A stretch of DNA of 64,000 nt, taken from assembly GCF_000428725.1 (NCBI RefSeq), contig NZ_KE386791.1, forward strand, positions 1 to 64,000. Direction: 5' to 3'. Shown here one piece after another: positions 55,959 to 63,296 of the stretch. A program made the translations under genes and the position numbers. Within the stretch, counting starts at the first letter, position 1. Every line of letters starts with the position of its first letter. Source of the DNA: Psychromonas aquimarina ATCC BAA-1526. GTDB lineage: Bacteria > Pseudomonadota > Gammaproteobacteria > Enterobacterales > Psychromonadaceae. The notes below the pieces were generated by a model. It made no database searches, had not been told where the DNA came from, and saw only the letters and a list, made by a program, of their open reading frames with translations.

Positions 55959-57503
55959 ATGTTTTATGATTCAAACGATCTGACAGATCTGGCTTTAGAT
56001 TTAACGAATATAATCTCAGATCAAGACAGGTTTGAACGTTTATTAGCCACTATACGCAAGTTATTCAAATGTGATGCATCAGCTCTGCTGGCATTTAAAG
56101 GCGGACAGTTCAGCCCTCTGGCAATTAACGGATTATCGCAGGATGTGTTAGGCAGACGCTTTGCGCTTGACCAGCATCCGCGTCTGGAAGCGATTGCCCG
56201 GGCTGGCGATATTGTCCGATTTCCTGCAGACAGCAGTCTGCCGGATCCCTATGACGGATTGATCTCCAGCCATACTGAAGAGCTGAAAGTGCATGCCTGT
56301 ATCGGCCTGCCGCTGCTGGCTGACCAGCAGCTGATTGGGGCCGTAACGATTGACGGTTTTGATCAGTTTCAGTTTGACCAGTTCAGCGATGATCTGCTCC
56401 GTAAAGTGGCCGCTTTAGCCGCCGTGAGCCTTAATAATGCCATGCTTATGGAGCAGCTTGAGAAACGTGACGGCGGTATCTCCCGCGTTGAACCAGTGCT
56501 GTCCCATACAAATTCTAACCCTGAAATTATCGGCAGATCTCTACAGATAAAGCGCTTACAGTCGCAGATCGAAGCCGTTGCTAATACTGAACTGACGGTG
56601 TTAGTGACCGGGGAAACGGGAGTAGGTAAAGAGCTGGTTGCCTCTGCGGTTCATAAGCTGTCATTAAGATCTCAGGCTCCTCTGATTTATCTCAATTGTG
56701 CGGCACTGCCGGAGTCGGTTGCTGAAAGTGAGCTGTTCGGTCATGTTAAAGGGGCTTTCACAGGCGCCGTCAGCAACCGCAGCGGTAAGTTTGAACTGGC
56801 AGATAAAGGTACCCTGTTTCTTGATGAGATAGGAGAATTATCCCTGCCTCTGCAGGCAAAACTGTTACGGGTTTTACAGTCTGGAGATCTGCAGCGGGTT
56901 GGTGATGATCGACGTTTACAAGTTGATGTACGCATTATCGCCGCTACTAACAGGGATTTAAACAGGGAGGTCGCCGCTAATAACTTCCGTGCAGATTTGT
57001 ATCACCGTTTAAGTGTTTTTCCGCTGCCGGTACCGGCGTTACGGGAACGTGATAACGATATATTATTACTGGCCGGTTTCTTTATTGAACGCTGCCGTAT
57101 TAAGCTGGGGTTAATGCACTTAAGTTTAGCGGAGCAGTGCCAGAGCAGTCTGCTTGATTATGCCTGGCCGGGTAATGTCCGGGAGCTTGAGCATAGTATT
57201 TACCGGGCCGCAATTCTTGCCAGAGCTGAAACACGTAATGCGGATGTTATTATCCAGGCGCATCATTTTGATATTGGCGGAGTGAGTAAAAGTTCTGTTA
57301 ATCAGCTTGGCTCGGTATTAACTTGTGAACAGTCGCCGCCTTTGATTGAGCAGAGTTTAAAGGATGCAACTGAACAGTTCCAGCGCAGTTATATTAAACA
57401 GGCTCTAAAGCAGAATGAAAGTAACTGGACTGCAGCTGCCAGAACACTATCTGTAGATGTCGGCAACCTGCACCGCTTAGCAAAACGATTAGGCATGAAA
57501 TAA
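55959..57503 (+). CDS. norR: NO-responsive sigma-54-dependent regulator NorR
   Basis: 514 residues. GAF domain 1-~170 with the conserved block [23 protein letters not shown]+ domain ~190-420 with Walker [15 protein letters not shown], the sigma-54 loop [13 protein letters not shown], Walker B LFLDEIGE and an arginine-finger region; Fis-type HTH at the end ([20 protein letters not shown]). NO binds the GAF iron and activates norVW. ATG 55959 is preferred to TTG 55953 on spacing from AGGGAA. Confidence 0.97.
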   Translation: MFYDSNDLTDLALDLTNIISDQDRFERLLATIRKLFKCDASALLAFKGGQFSPLAINGLSQDVLGRRFALDQHPRLEAIARAGDIVRFPADSSLPDPYDGLISSHTEELKVHACIGLPLLADQQLIGAVTIDGFDQFQFDQFSDDLLRKVAALAAVSLNNAMLMEQLEKRDGGISRVEPVLSHTNSNPEIIGRSLQIKRLQSQIEAVANTELTVLVTGETGVGKELVASAVHKLSLRSQAPLIYLNCAALPESVAESELFGHVKGAFTGAVSNRSGKFELADKGTLFLDEIGELSLPLQAKLLRVLQSGDLQRVGDDRRLQVDVRIIAATNRDLNREVAANNFRADLYHRLSVFPLPVPALRERDNDILLLAGFFIERCRIKLGLMHLSLAEQCQSSLLDYAWPGNVRELEHSIYRAAILARAETRNADVIIQAHHFDIGGVSKSSVNQLGSVLTCEQSPPLIEQSLKDATEQFQRSYIKQALKQNESNWTAAARTLSVDVGNLHRLAKRLGMK

Positions 57504-57504
57504 A

Positions 57505-57535
57505 AAAATCCGAGCAGCACAGGCTGTCGGATTTT
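57505..57535 (+). terminator. Terminator of norR
   Basis: AAAATCCGA / TCGGATTTT, 9-bp stem with a 13-base loop, T-rich end. Confidence 0.85.
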
Positions 57536-57611
57536 TATGATTAAAAACAGCTGTTGATTACCCGTTTCATAATCGATTTCTGTTTATATTTCGCTTTATG
57601 TGTTTATCCAG

Positions 57612-57714
57612 CCTCAACGCTCCACTAAGGGGAAAATTATTAGCTGCTTAAAATATTTGAGCGTAGCGAAAAACAGCCTGCTGTAATTTTTCCCGCTTAA
57701 GTGCCTTGTTGGTG
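57612..57714 (-). repeat. attC-like site 1 (after the Gly/Cys-tail gene)
   Basis: Left core (plus strand) CCTCAAC 57612-57618, right core GTTGGTG 57708-57714. Arms GCTCCACTAAGGGGAAAATT and AATTTTTCCCGCTTAAGTGC are largely complementary. It shares the TTAAGTGCCTT motif with site 4. The array ends here, against norR. Confidence 0.72.
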
Positions 57715-57720
57715 CTTTTG

Positions 57721-57963
57721 TTAACAACCACCGCCATCACCACCACAGTCGCCGCCAGACGAACCACCACTATCTCCACCCGTACCATCAATACCACTAC
57801 CTTTTGTAATACCGAGTTTTAGCAGTACCTTTACTAAAACAATTAATACTAAACCTGTGAAAAATAACGGAGCAAATAGACTTTGAAAAATACCACCAGA
57901 CCTTACATCGGTAAGGCTCCACGATATAGCCATCAAGATAAGTATAGTAACCCAGGTTTTCAT
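57721..57963 (-). CDS. Cassette gene: small membrane protein with Gly/Asp/Cys tail
   Basis: 80 residues from ATG 57963 (MKTWVTILILMAISW). Two hydrophobic stretches (~4-16 and LFAPLFFTGLVLIVLVKVLL, ~29-48), then a tail of repeated Gly-Gly with Asp, Ser and two Cys (SGGDCGGDGGGC). The frame extends to ATG 58014, but that codon lies in the preceding attC core, so the internal start is preferred; its ribosome site is weak. Family not recognised. Confidence 0.55.
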   Translation of the reverse strand: MKTWVTILILMAISWSLTDVRSGGIFQSLFAPLFFTGLVLIVLVKVLLKLGITKGSGIDGTGGDSGGSSGGDCGGDGGGC

Positions 57964-58001
57964 ATTTTGTCTTAGCTCCCAAGCTGCTTTATGTGGAGTG
58001 A

Positions 58002-58095
58002 ACCTAACCGCCATTTAAAATTGCAAATTAAAGTTGGTTATAATCACGAAGCGATAACCAGCTGTAATTTGTCTGCTTGAAAATTTTTGTTATGA
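58002..58095 (-). repeat. attC-like site 2
   Basis: Cores ACCTAAC 58002-58008 (perfect RYYYAAC) and GTTATGA 58089-58095. Inner arms TTGGTTAT / ATAACCAG and AAATTA / TAATTT pair around a short loop. Confidence 0.72.
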
Positions 58096-58099
58096 GGCC

Positions 58100-58384
58100 T
58101 TACAAATCAATTCCAATATCACCATCAGAACCTCTAACTATTCGGCCTAATAGGCGAATCATGTAAGCCATAGTTCTAAATGGTAAATCGACTACGTATT
58201 CCAGTAAGTCATACCATACACTCTCTGACTCTTTATCCTTTGGCCAGATATAATGAATTAAAATGTAGCCAACTAAAGCAAATACTAAAACAATCCAGTC
58301 AAAGCCGTTAGCAAATAAATCGAAAACTAGATAAGTGCTAATAAAGAAAATAACTACAGCTAAAAATACTCGAAATTCATTCAT
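58100..58384 (-). CDS. Cassette gene: small membrane protein
   Basis: 94 residues. Two hydrophobic segments: FLAVVIFFISTYLVFDLF (~6-23) and WIVLVFALVGYILIHYIW (~30-47), then a soluble C-terminal half with aromatic residues (VWYDLLEYVVDLPFRTMAYM) and an acidic Gly-containing end (RGSDGDIGIDL). Family not recognised. Its stop lies five bases from the core of attC site 2, as is usual for cassettes. Confidence 0.6.
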   Translation of the reverse strand: MNEFRVFLAVVIFFISTYLVFDLFANGFDWIVLVFALVGYILIHYIWPKDKESESVWYDLLEYVVDLPFRTMAYMIRLLGRIVRGSDGDIGIDL

Positions 58385-58482
58385 CCTGAACAGCCTCGTG
58401 ATACGGGAGCAAGTCTTGCGTTTTGTTTTTTAGAGCAAAAGACAAAACTTGATCCCGTAATTGTTTTAACAACTTGTTCGGA
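58385..58482 (-). repeat. attC-like site 3
   Basis: Cores CCTGAAC 58385-58391 and GTTCGGA 58476-58482 are complementary at six of seven bases. Inner arms TACGGGA / TCCCGTA and AAGTCTTGCGTTTTGTT / GACAAAACTT pair well. A partial copy of its loop side recurs at 61089-61165. Confidence 0.78.
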
Positions 58483-58484
58483 AT

Positions 58485-59066
58485 TTAATTCAAAAATGTC
58501 TGCTGATTACTATCGTTCTTATATGCAAGTTCAACTTGAGCAATTTTCTCATCAGCTTCCTGTTGAGAAATAACATTTTGCTTGGCTAACCAATTAAATT
58601 TATGTACCTCATCTTCTAATTCGTTTTCTAAATTAATTTCGCCATACCACTTAAGTAGCTGAGCTTTTTTTCTTTCTTTAATTTCAGAAATTATTTCATC
58701 ATGTTTTTTATCGTTAATTATAAAAATACGGCCTTGTTCAGTTTTATAAACTGAATACTTAACTTTAGTGAAAGCAAACCAAACTAAACAAATTAACCCA
58801 ATAAATAACCAAAATGCTGTACCAGACAATGATAAGTCACTGTAGATTGCAGTCCCAATTCTATAACAGCCAAGCAAACACCATACAACCCCAACATTCC
58901 TTAGCCATTCATTTTGTTCAATAGAGATCGAAGATTTATCAGGGAAATCAGCATAATTAAGGTCGAAATCATCAGAGCCTGAGTTGTCTTTAAAGGCAAA
59001 ATTGAAGTGATTATCGCTGAATGTGAAAGTATGAAGGTTTGATAGTTTTTTTTGTTTAATTTCCAT
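58485..59066 (-). CDS. Cassette gene: two-helix membrane protein with cytosolic tail
   Basis: 193 residues from ATG 59066 (MEIKQKKLSNLHTFTFSDNH). An N-terminal beta-like region, two hydrophobic segments (NVGVVWCLLGCYRIGTAIY and GTAFWLFIGLICLVWFAF), then a charged helical tail (DEIISEIKERKKAQLLKWYG). ATG 59066 is chosen over the upstream TTG because GGAATACCCT precedes it. Family not recognised. The stop is three bases from attC site 3. Confidence 0.62.
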   Translation of the reverse strand: MEIKQKKLSNLHTFTFSDNHFNFAFKDNSGSDDFDLNYADFPDKSSISIEQNEWLRNVGVVWCLLGCYRIGTAIYSDLSLSGTAFWLFIGLICLVWFAFTKVKYSVYKTEQGRIFIINDKKHDEIISEIKERKKAQLLKWYGEINLENELEDEVHKFNWLAKQNVISQQEADEKIAQVELAYKNDSNQQTFLN

Positions 59067-59097
59067 AGGGTATTCCAAATTATTCCTTTAAAACTGA

Positions 59098-59197
59098 TAC
59101 CAACGCCGCATTAAGCGGACTAAAATTTGGGGTTGTAATGTGTAGCGAAACGAAACCTAACCCACTGTTTTAGTTCCGTTTAAGTGCCTTATTATAT
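59098..59197 (-). repeat. attC-like site 4
   Basis: Core TACCAAC 59098-59104, then GCCGC / GCGGA arms; the far core aligns at 59191-59197 (ATTATAT) and is degenerate. The motif TTTAAGTGCCTT matches site 1. Inner arms GGGGTTGTAATGTGT and CCTAACCCACTG also pair. Confidence 0.7.
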
Positions 59198-59971
59198 TTT
59201 ATTAGTACTCTCTGAAAAACTACTAATAATTACAGCCCCTTTAGGATAAGGGGTTACAAATGCCCCCTTTTTAGTAAAGAAAGCTACATATTTTTCAGTG
59301 TGAGCGACTAAAAGCCCCTCATATATTATTGCTCCTGAATCACTTCTTAAAACTTTACAATTACTCCAAAAATCTCCTTCTTTGATATAGCAACCATGCT
59401 GAAGGAATTTAGTTCTCTTTTCTTCAGTGAGTTCAATACTTTTGTAATAAGCCGCCATTGGAAGAACTAGCCAAAAAATAGATAAAAGCATCAATATATA
59501 TAGAACAGATAAAAGACCATATGAAGCTAAACCCGCAACTCCAATGGCTTTAGTAAAGTCATTGTTACTCCAATGTAGAAGTGATAATAGTTTTCTTAGT
59601 TTTACAAACCATTTTTTTATTTTAAATTTTAATGTTTTTTTTGATAATTTAATTAATGAATAAATGAGTATTACCAATACAAATAAAACAAGAGCTGTGA
59701 CATAGAGATTGGGCAGATAAAACAAAAATTTAAAAAGTTCCATTATCAAAGTAGTTAAAGCCATTAGATAAAATGCAACTGCGTAGTATGCATTGATATA
59801 AGCATCTTGAGCAGGAATTGCAAAAAGATCTGCGTTTATCCCGTAAACGGATAGTTGACCTTGATAGTAGTTAACTCCCATTAAGTATGCGGCAGGAGCA
59901 ATGACTCCAAGCATTGCAATTAAAGAGCCAATCCTATTAATTCCTGATGTATTCTGAATGCTACTTTTCAC
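59192..59971 (-). CDS. Cassette gene: multi-pass membrane protein
   Basis: 259 residues from GTG 59971 (VKSSIQNTSGINRIGSLIAM). About four hydrophobic segments: LIAMLGVIAPAAYLMGVNYY, AYYAVAFYLMALTTLIMELF, LYVTALVLFVLVILIYSLIK and ASYGLLSVLYILMLLSIFWL. A C-terminal domain with GCYIKEGDFWSNCKVL and GLLVAHTEKYVAFFT follows, probably soluble. The start follows GAGGG by five bases; the longer frame to 60094 is only a read-through of attC site 5. Family not recognised. Confidence 0.65.
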   Translation of the reverse strand: MKSSIQNTSGINRIGSLIAMLGVIAPAAYLMGVNYYQGQLSVYGINADLFAIPAQDAYINAYYAVAFYLMALTTLIMELFKFLFYLPNLYVTALVLFVLVILIYSLIKLSKKTLKFKIKKWFVKLRKLLSLLHWSNNDFTKAIGVAGLASYGLLSVLYILMLLSIFWLVLPMAAYYKSIELTEEKRTKFLQHGCYIKEGDFWSNCKVLRSDSGAIIYEGLLVAHTEKYVAFFTKKGAFVTPYPKGAVIISSFSESTNKI

Positions 59972-59985
59972 ACTTTCCCTCAAAA

Positions 59986-60084
59986 ATATAGCGCGCCTGT
60001 TAAGGCGCAAAATATTGTTGGCTAAACTTGAGCGCAACGAAAATAGCCAACTGTATTTTGTCGCACTTTTACGGCTTGTTCGTT
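59986..60084 (-). repeat. attC-like site 5 with damaged core
   Basis: Arms GCGCC / GGCGC (59993-59997 and ~60004-60008) and TTGTTGGCTAAA / AGCCAAC pair well, and the far core is GTTCGTT 60078-60084. The near core reads ATATAGC where AAC should end it, so the crossover trinucleotide is lost. Confidence 0.68.
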
Positions 60085-60611
60085 TACCAACCACTACTTT
60101 TAGACTTTTGGCATGCTTTTTTTATTTTAGAAATTAATTTTTGTTGTTCAGCTGAACGGCTGCCTTCAACTTTTGCAACTTCATCAATTAAGTCGCAAAT
60201 AGACTTAAGCTGCTCTGGTGAGATTTTGTCAAAGCAGCGCTCAATTACCTTGCCGGGCTTTTCAAAAACTTCGTTTGTCTGTGATAATAAATGTACACTG
60301 GACTTCAATAGATCCCGTGCATCTTGAGAAGATAAATGGAATTCACTTTCAAATAGAGAGATTATTTTATCTTTTTGTTCTTTGCTAATGTCGCCATCAA
60401 CTTTTGCAATGGAAACCATATAAAGGGCGGCGGCATCCATCGGCGAATCTAATTTAAATGCGGGAGTTAAATCATGTTCATTACGGTATGTTTTTCTCCG
60501 ATGCCAAGTGAAGGGGTTCAACCAGCCAATATCAATACCGTTTTCTCTTAATCGGTTTAATAAAACAAGAATTGTAACAATAGAGCCTAAAAGCCCTAAT
60601 ATGATATGCAT
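60084..60611 (-). CDS. Cassette gene: TerB/DjlA-like domain protein with N-terminal anchor
   Basis: 175 residues from ATG 60611 (MHIILGLLGSIVTILVLLNR), one N-terminal membrane helix. Residues ~55-165 resemble the TerB (tellurite resistance B / DjlA N-terminal) helical domain: PMDAAALYMVSIAKVDGDIS, KDKIISLFESEFHLS, and LIDEVAKVEGSRSAEQQKLI. AAAGGA precedes the ATG. The acidic DGDIS-type element, often metal-binding in TerB, is present. Role unknown. Confidence 0.72.
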   Translation of the reverse strand: MHIILGLLGSIVTILVLLNRLRENGIDIGWLNPFTWHRRKTYRNEHDLTPAFKLDSPMDAAALYMVSIAKVDGDISKEQKDKIISLFESEFHLSSQDARDLLKSSVHLLSQTNEVFEKPGKVIERCFDKISPEQLKSICDLIDEVAKVEGSRSAEQQKLISKIKKACQKSKSSGW

Positions 60612-60631
60612 AATGAATCCTTTCAAATGTA

Positions 60632-60858
60632 AACTAACATCTTATTTAGACGGAACAATTCCGTGCTTCCACAATAAAGACGGCCAATAAAATATTTATA
60701 AAAGAAATGGAGTTTACATTTCTTTGTTCTTTTCATCAAATACATATTTTTTAATAGGATTTATCTATTGCAGAAAGGCGGAAGAATTCCGTATTTGTGG
60801 TGAAAACACGGAACTTACAGCTGGATTGCAAATTTGTGATTTTTAAAACAGGTTATAC
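60632..60858 (-). repeat. Disrupted attC-like site with duplicated CGGAA(C/G)AATTCCGT
   Basis: A near core AACTAAC (60632-60638) and a far core GTTATAC (60852-60858) frame 227 bp. Within it CGGAACAATTCCGT (60651-60664) recurs as CGGAAGAATTCCGT (60779-60792), 128 bp apart. Removing one repeat unit leaves a 99-bp site, the length of its neighbours. Pairing of the arms is weaker than in sites 1-5, so the call is tentative. Confidence 0.4.
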
Positions 60859-61088
60859 ATAAATAGCCGTTTTCTCTTATGTAAATAACGGCTTCATTTC
60901 TGAATCAGCATGAACCTCTCAAAAATAACGCTTAATCAGTCTGCAATGTATTTTCATCAGCTTAACTTGTTATCTCGCCCTTTGTTCTTTGCATCTTTAT
61001 TATATTTCAATGATATATATGTAATAGGGTGTAATATTTTTTTATATATAAAGGAGTATTATCCGTACTTAATATAATGATTTAAAAG
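60859..61088. other. AT-rich spacer between cassette array and Thoeris
   Basis: No ORF. A hairpin AGCCGTT / AACGGCT at 60865-60893 could be a terminator facing left. No integrase or attI-like sequence was recognised. Confidence 0.4.
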
Positions 61089-61165
61089 AGTATAGGGTTT
61101 GGCGTGGTGTGCTTTTGTCTCTTATAGCAAAAGGCAGGACTTGAGCCCGTAATTTTTAATGGTTT
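61089..61165 (-). repeat. attC remnant related to site 3
   Basis: GCTTTTGTCTCTTATAGCAA with the following ACTTGAGCCCGTAAT aligns with AGAGCAAAAGACAAAACTTG and ATCCCGTAAT of attC site 3, in the same orientation, and keeps a stem GCTTTTG / CAAAAGG-like. Core ends are not clear. It marks cassette DNA right up to the Thoeris promoter region. Confidence 0.5.
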
Positions 61166-61230
61166 AAAAGGGGATAAGGTCTGGATGTCCGGGCTTTTTT
61201 TGCCTCGAATATAAAAATAAGGATGTTTAA

Positions 61231-62673
61231 GTGGCCTTCACACACGAAATTGAAATATTTATCCGTAATTATGTAAAAGATCTTAATGAAGGAACCGCTT
61301 CAATTTTTGCTGGGGCTGGATTATCTATACCCGCTGGATTTGTCAACTGGTCAGAATTGATGGAAGAAATTGCCCATGATCTAAGGTTAGCAGTTGATCG
61401 TGAGACGGATCTAGTCTCTCTTGCTCAATTTCATGTAAATGAAAATGGAACAAGATCCACAATAAATAGAAAAATTATTGAAGAGTTTACAGAAAATGCA
61501 GAAGAAACTTTGAATCATAATATTATTGCTAGGTTACCTATATCATCTGTATGGACAACTAATTATGACGGGTTAATTGAGCAAGCATTTGCGAAAGAAA
61601 ATAAAGTAACAGATATAAAACATACAAATAAACAGCTACTTAGTAATAAACCTAAGAGGGATGTTGTTATTTATAAAATGCATGGTGATGCAAATCATTC
61701 ATCTGATGCAATATTAACTAAAGAAGATTATGAACAATATCATCAAACACATGAGCCATTTGTAAATACATTAACAGGTGAATTGACAACTAAAACATTT
61801 CTTTTTATTGGCTTCAGTTTTACAGATCCTAATTTGGACTACGTTTTAAGCCGGCTAAATTTTAGATTTTCTGATGATAAAAAACAGCATTACTGCCTAG
61901 TAAAAAAGCATTGCTTACATGACTTACAAAACCCCGATCAGGCTACCTTAGAATATAATGAGAGAAAGCAACTACTAGTTATTAACGATTTAAAAAGGTA
62001 TGGAATTAAGTCCTTAATTCTTGATGATTATAAAGATATCACAGCAATTCTCGAAGAAATTGAGAGCAGGTATAAAAAGAAAACAATATTCATTTCTGGA
62101 AGTGCAGAAACTTACGAACCGTATGACAAAAATGAAGCACTTGGATTTATACATGTGTTATCAAAGAAAATTATTGAACAAAATTTTCGTATTGTAAATG
62201 GTTTTGGGTGGGGGGTTGGTAGTTCTGTTATTAATGGTGCATTAGAAGCAATAAATGATAAGCCTTTAAAGTTTTCAGAATCACAATTAGTGCTCAAGCC
62301 ATTTCCACAATTTGAATCTGGTGAGAAGAAATTGCCTGAACTATGGGAAGAGTATCGGGAAAAAATGATTTCATTAAGTGGAATATCAATATTTTTGTTT
62401 GGAAATAAACTTGTAAATAATGAAGTGGTTGATGCCATTGGACTTATCCGAGAATTTGAAATATCTAAAGCAATGGGAAACCTTTGTATTCCAATTGGCT
62501 CTACTGGCTATGCGACTAAAATAATATCTGATTTAATCCTTAATTCACCTGAAAAATATTTTGAAAATAGCAAAGTTGCAGTACCTCTCATAGAAAAATT
62601 AGCCGATTCAAATATCCCGTTACCTGAAAAGGTAGATGTAGTCATTGAGTTATTAAATAAAATAGTACAATAA
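61231..62673 (+). CDS. thsA: Thoeris anti-phage effector ThsA (SIR2-SLOG)
   Basis: 480 residues (Bacillus cereus ThsA 476). SIR2-like NADase domain ~1-283: SIFAGAGLSIPAGFVNW, catalytic N111 in WTTNYDGL and H151 in YKMHGDANHS, then FLFIGFSFTDPNLDYVLSR. SLOG sensor domain ~284-480: TIFISGSAETYEP, RIVNGFGWGVGSSVINGALE, and YREKMISLSGISIFLFGNK with R376 at the place of the ligand-binding R371 of B. cereus. It degrades NAD+ when the TIR-made cADPR isomer binds. GTG start with AAGGA eight bases upstream. AT-rich. Confidence 0.95.
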   Translation: MAFTHEIEIFIRNYVKDLNEGTASIFAGAGLSIPAGFVNWSELMEEIAHDLRLAVDRETDLVSLAQFHVNENGTRSTINRKIIEEFTENAEETLNHNIIARLPISSVWTTNYDGLIEQAFAKENKVTDIKHTNKQLLSNKPKRDVVIYKMHGDANHSSDAILTKEDYEQYHQTHEPFVNTLTGELTTKTFLFIGFSFTDPNLDYVLSRLNFRFSDDKKQHYCLVKKHCLHDLQNPDQATLEYNERKQLLVINDLKRYGIKSLILDDYKDITAILEEIESRYKKKTIFISGSAETYEPYDKNEALGFIHVLSKKIIEQNFRIVNGFGWGVGSSVINGALEAINDKPLKFSESQLVLKPFPQFESGEKKLPELWEEYREKMISLSGISIFLFGNKLVNNEVVDAIGLIREFEISKAMGNLCIPIGSTGYATKIISDLILNSPEKYFENSKVAVPLIEKLADSNIPLPEKVDVVIELLNKIVQ

Positions 62674-62686
62674 AGGAGTTAAAATT

Positions 62687-63127
62687 ATGGCAAGGCAGGT
62701 ATTTTTTAGTTTTAAATATGAAGACGTTTCAAGGGCTATGATTGTAAGGAATAGCTGGGTAACTCAAGGTAAACAAGCCGCTGGATTTATAGATGCGGCT
62801 GATTTTGAAGAAGTAAAAAGAAAAGGCGATACAGCCATCAAAAACTGGATAGATAAGCAACTAGAAGGTACTTCTGTAACTGTCGTCTTAGTAGGTGAAA
62901 AAACTTGTAGTAGTCGCTGGGTAAAATATGAAATTGAAAAGAGTATAGAGCGAGGTAACGGTCTATTGGGGATTGATATAAGTAAAATTAAAGACTTTCA
63001 AGGTAAGACTGCGTCACGGTGTGGTGAAATTCCAAATGGCTATGACTTCTATCTTTGGAATAATGGGAATGGTTATAAAAATATGGGGGACTGGATTGAA
63101 AAAGCAGCAAAAGATGTTGGTAGATAG
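62687..63127 (+). CDS. thsB: Thoeris TIR-domain protein ThsB (type I)
   Basis: 146 residues, one TIR-like (MTH538/DUF1863) domain: VFFSFKYEDVSRAMIVRNSW, AAGFIDAADFEEVKRKGD, GTSVTVVLVGEKT and SRWVKYEIEKSIERGN with the catalytic Glu at position 82. It should sense infection and make the signal that activates ThsA. Shorter than B. cereus ThsB (~190 aa), lacking its C-terminal extension. Thirteen bases after thsA with AAGGAG, so one operon. Confidence 0.93.
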   Translation: MARQVFFSFKYEDVSRAMIVRNSWVTQGKQAAGFIDAADFEEVKRKGDTAIKNWIDKQLEGTSVTVVLVGEKTCSSRWVKYEIEKSIERGNGLLGIDISKIKDFQGKTASRCGEIPNGYDFYLWNNGNGYKNMGDWIEKAAKDVGR

Positions 63128-63296
63128 CACCAGTACATAATATATAAAACATAATAAATTGCTACACATGAATTCGATACCATCGTCTCTGATCAATACG
63201 TTATGCGCCAGTTCAGAATCACCAATTTTGTTTATTACTTTCGACTTCAAGGAAGGCTATCTCTGATTACTGAAGAAATAGCTTTTGGGGGGCTTT
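63128..63296. other. Unexplained spacer after thsB
   Basis: About 170 bases. Residues 63160-63260 have less AT than the flanks and read as open on the minus strand (GDSELAHNVLIRDDGIEF), possibly a fragment of an unrelated gene. No hairpin or core site recognised. Confidence 0.35.

Larger units (their letters stand above)
57612..60638 (-). mobile_element. Integron gene-cassette array (five cassettes, no integrase seen)
   Basis: Five minus-strand genes each carry downstream an imperfect inverted repeat of 94-103 bp whose ends resemble the RYYYAAC / GTTRRRY core sites of attC. All genes point the same way and each is alone in its unit of ~0.4-1 kb, which is how cassettes look. No intI gene or attI site lies in the window, so this is a CALIN or the distal end of a larger integron whose platform lies to the right. 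DNA is AT-richer than the core genes left of 57.5 kb. Confidence 0.75.

Noticed and set aside
60028-60327. Plus-strand 99-codon ORF over the TerB-like gene
   Set aside because: Shadow of the minus-strand TerB-like gene and attC site 5.
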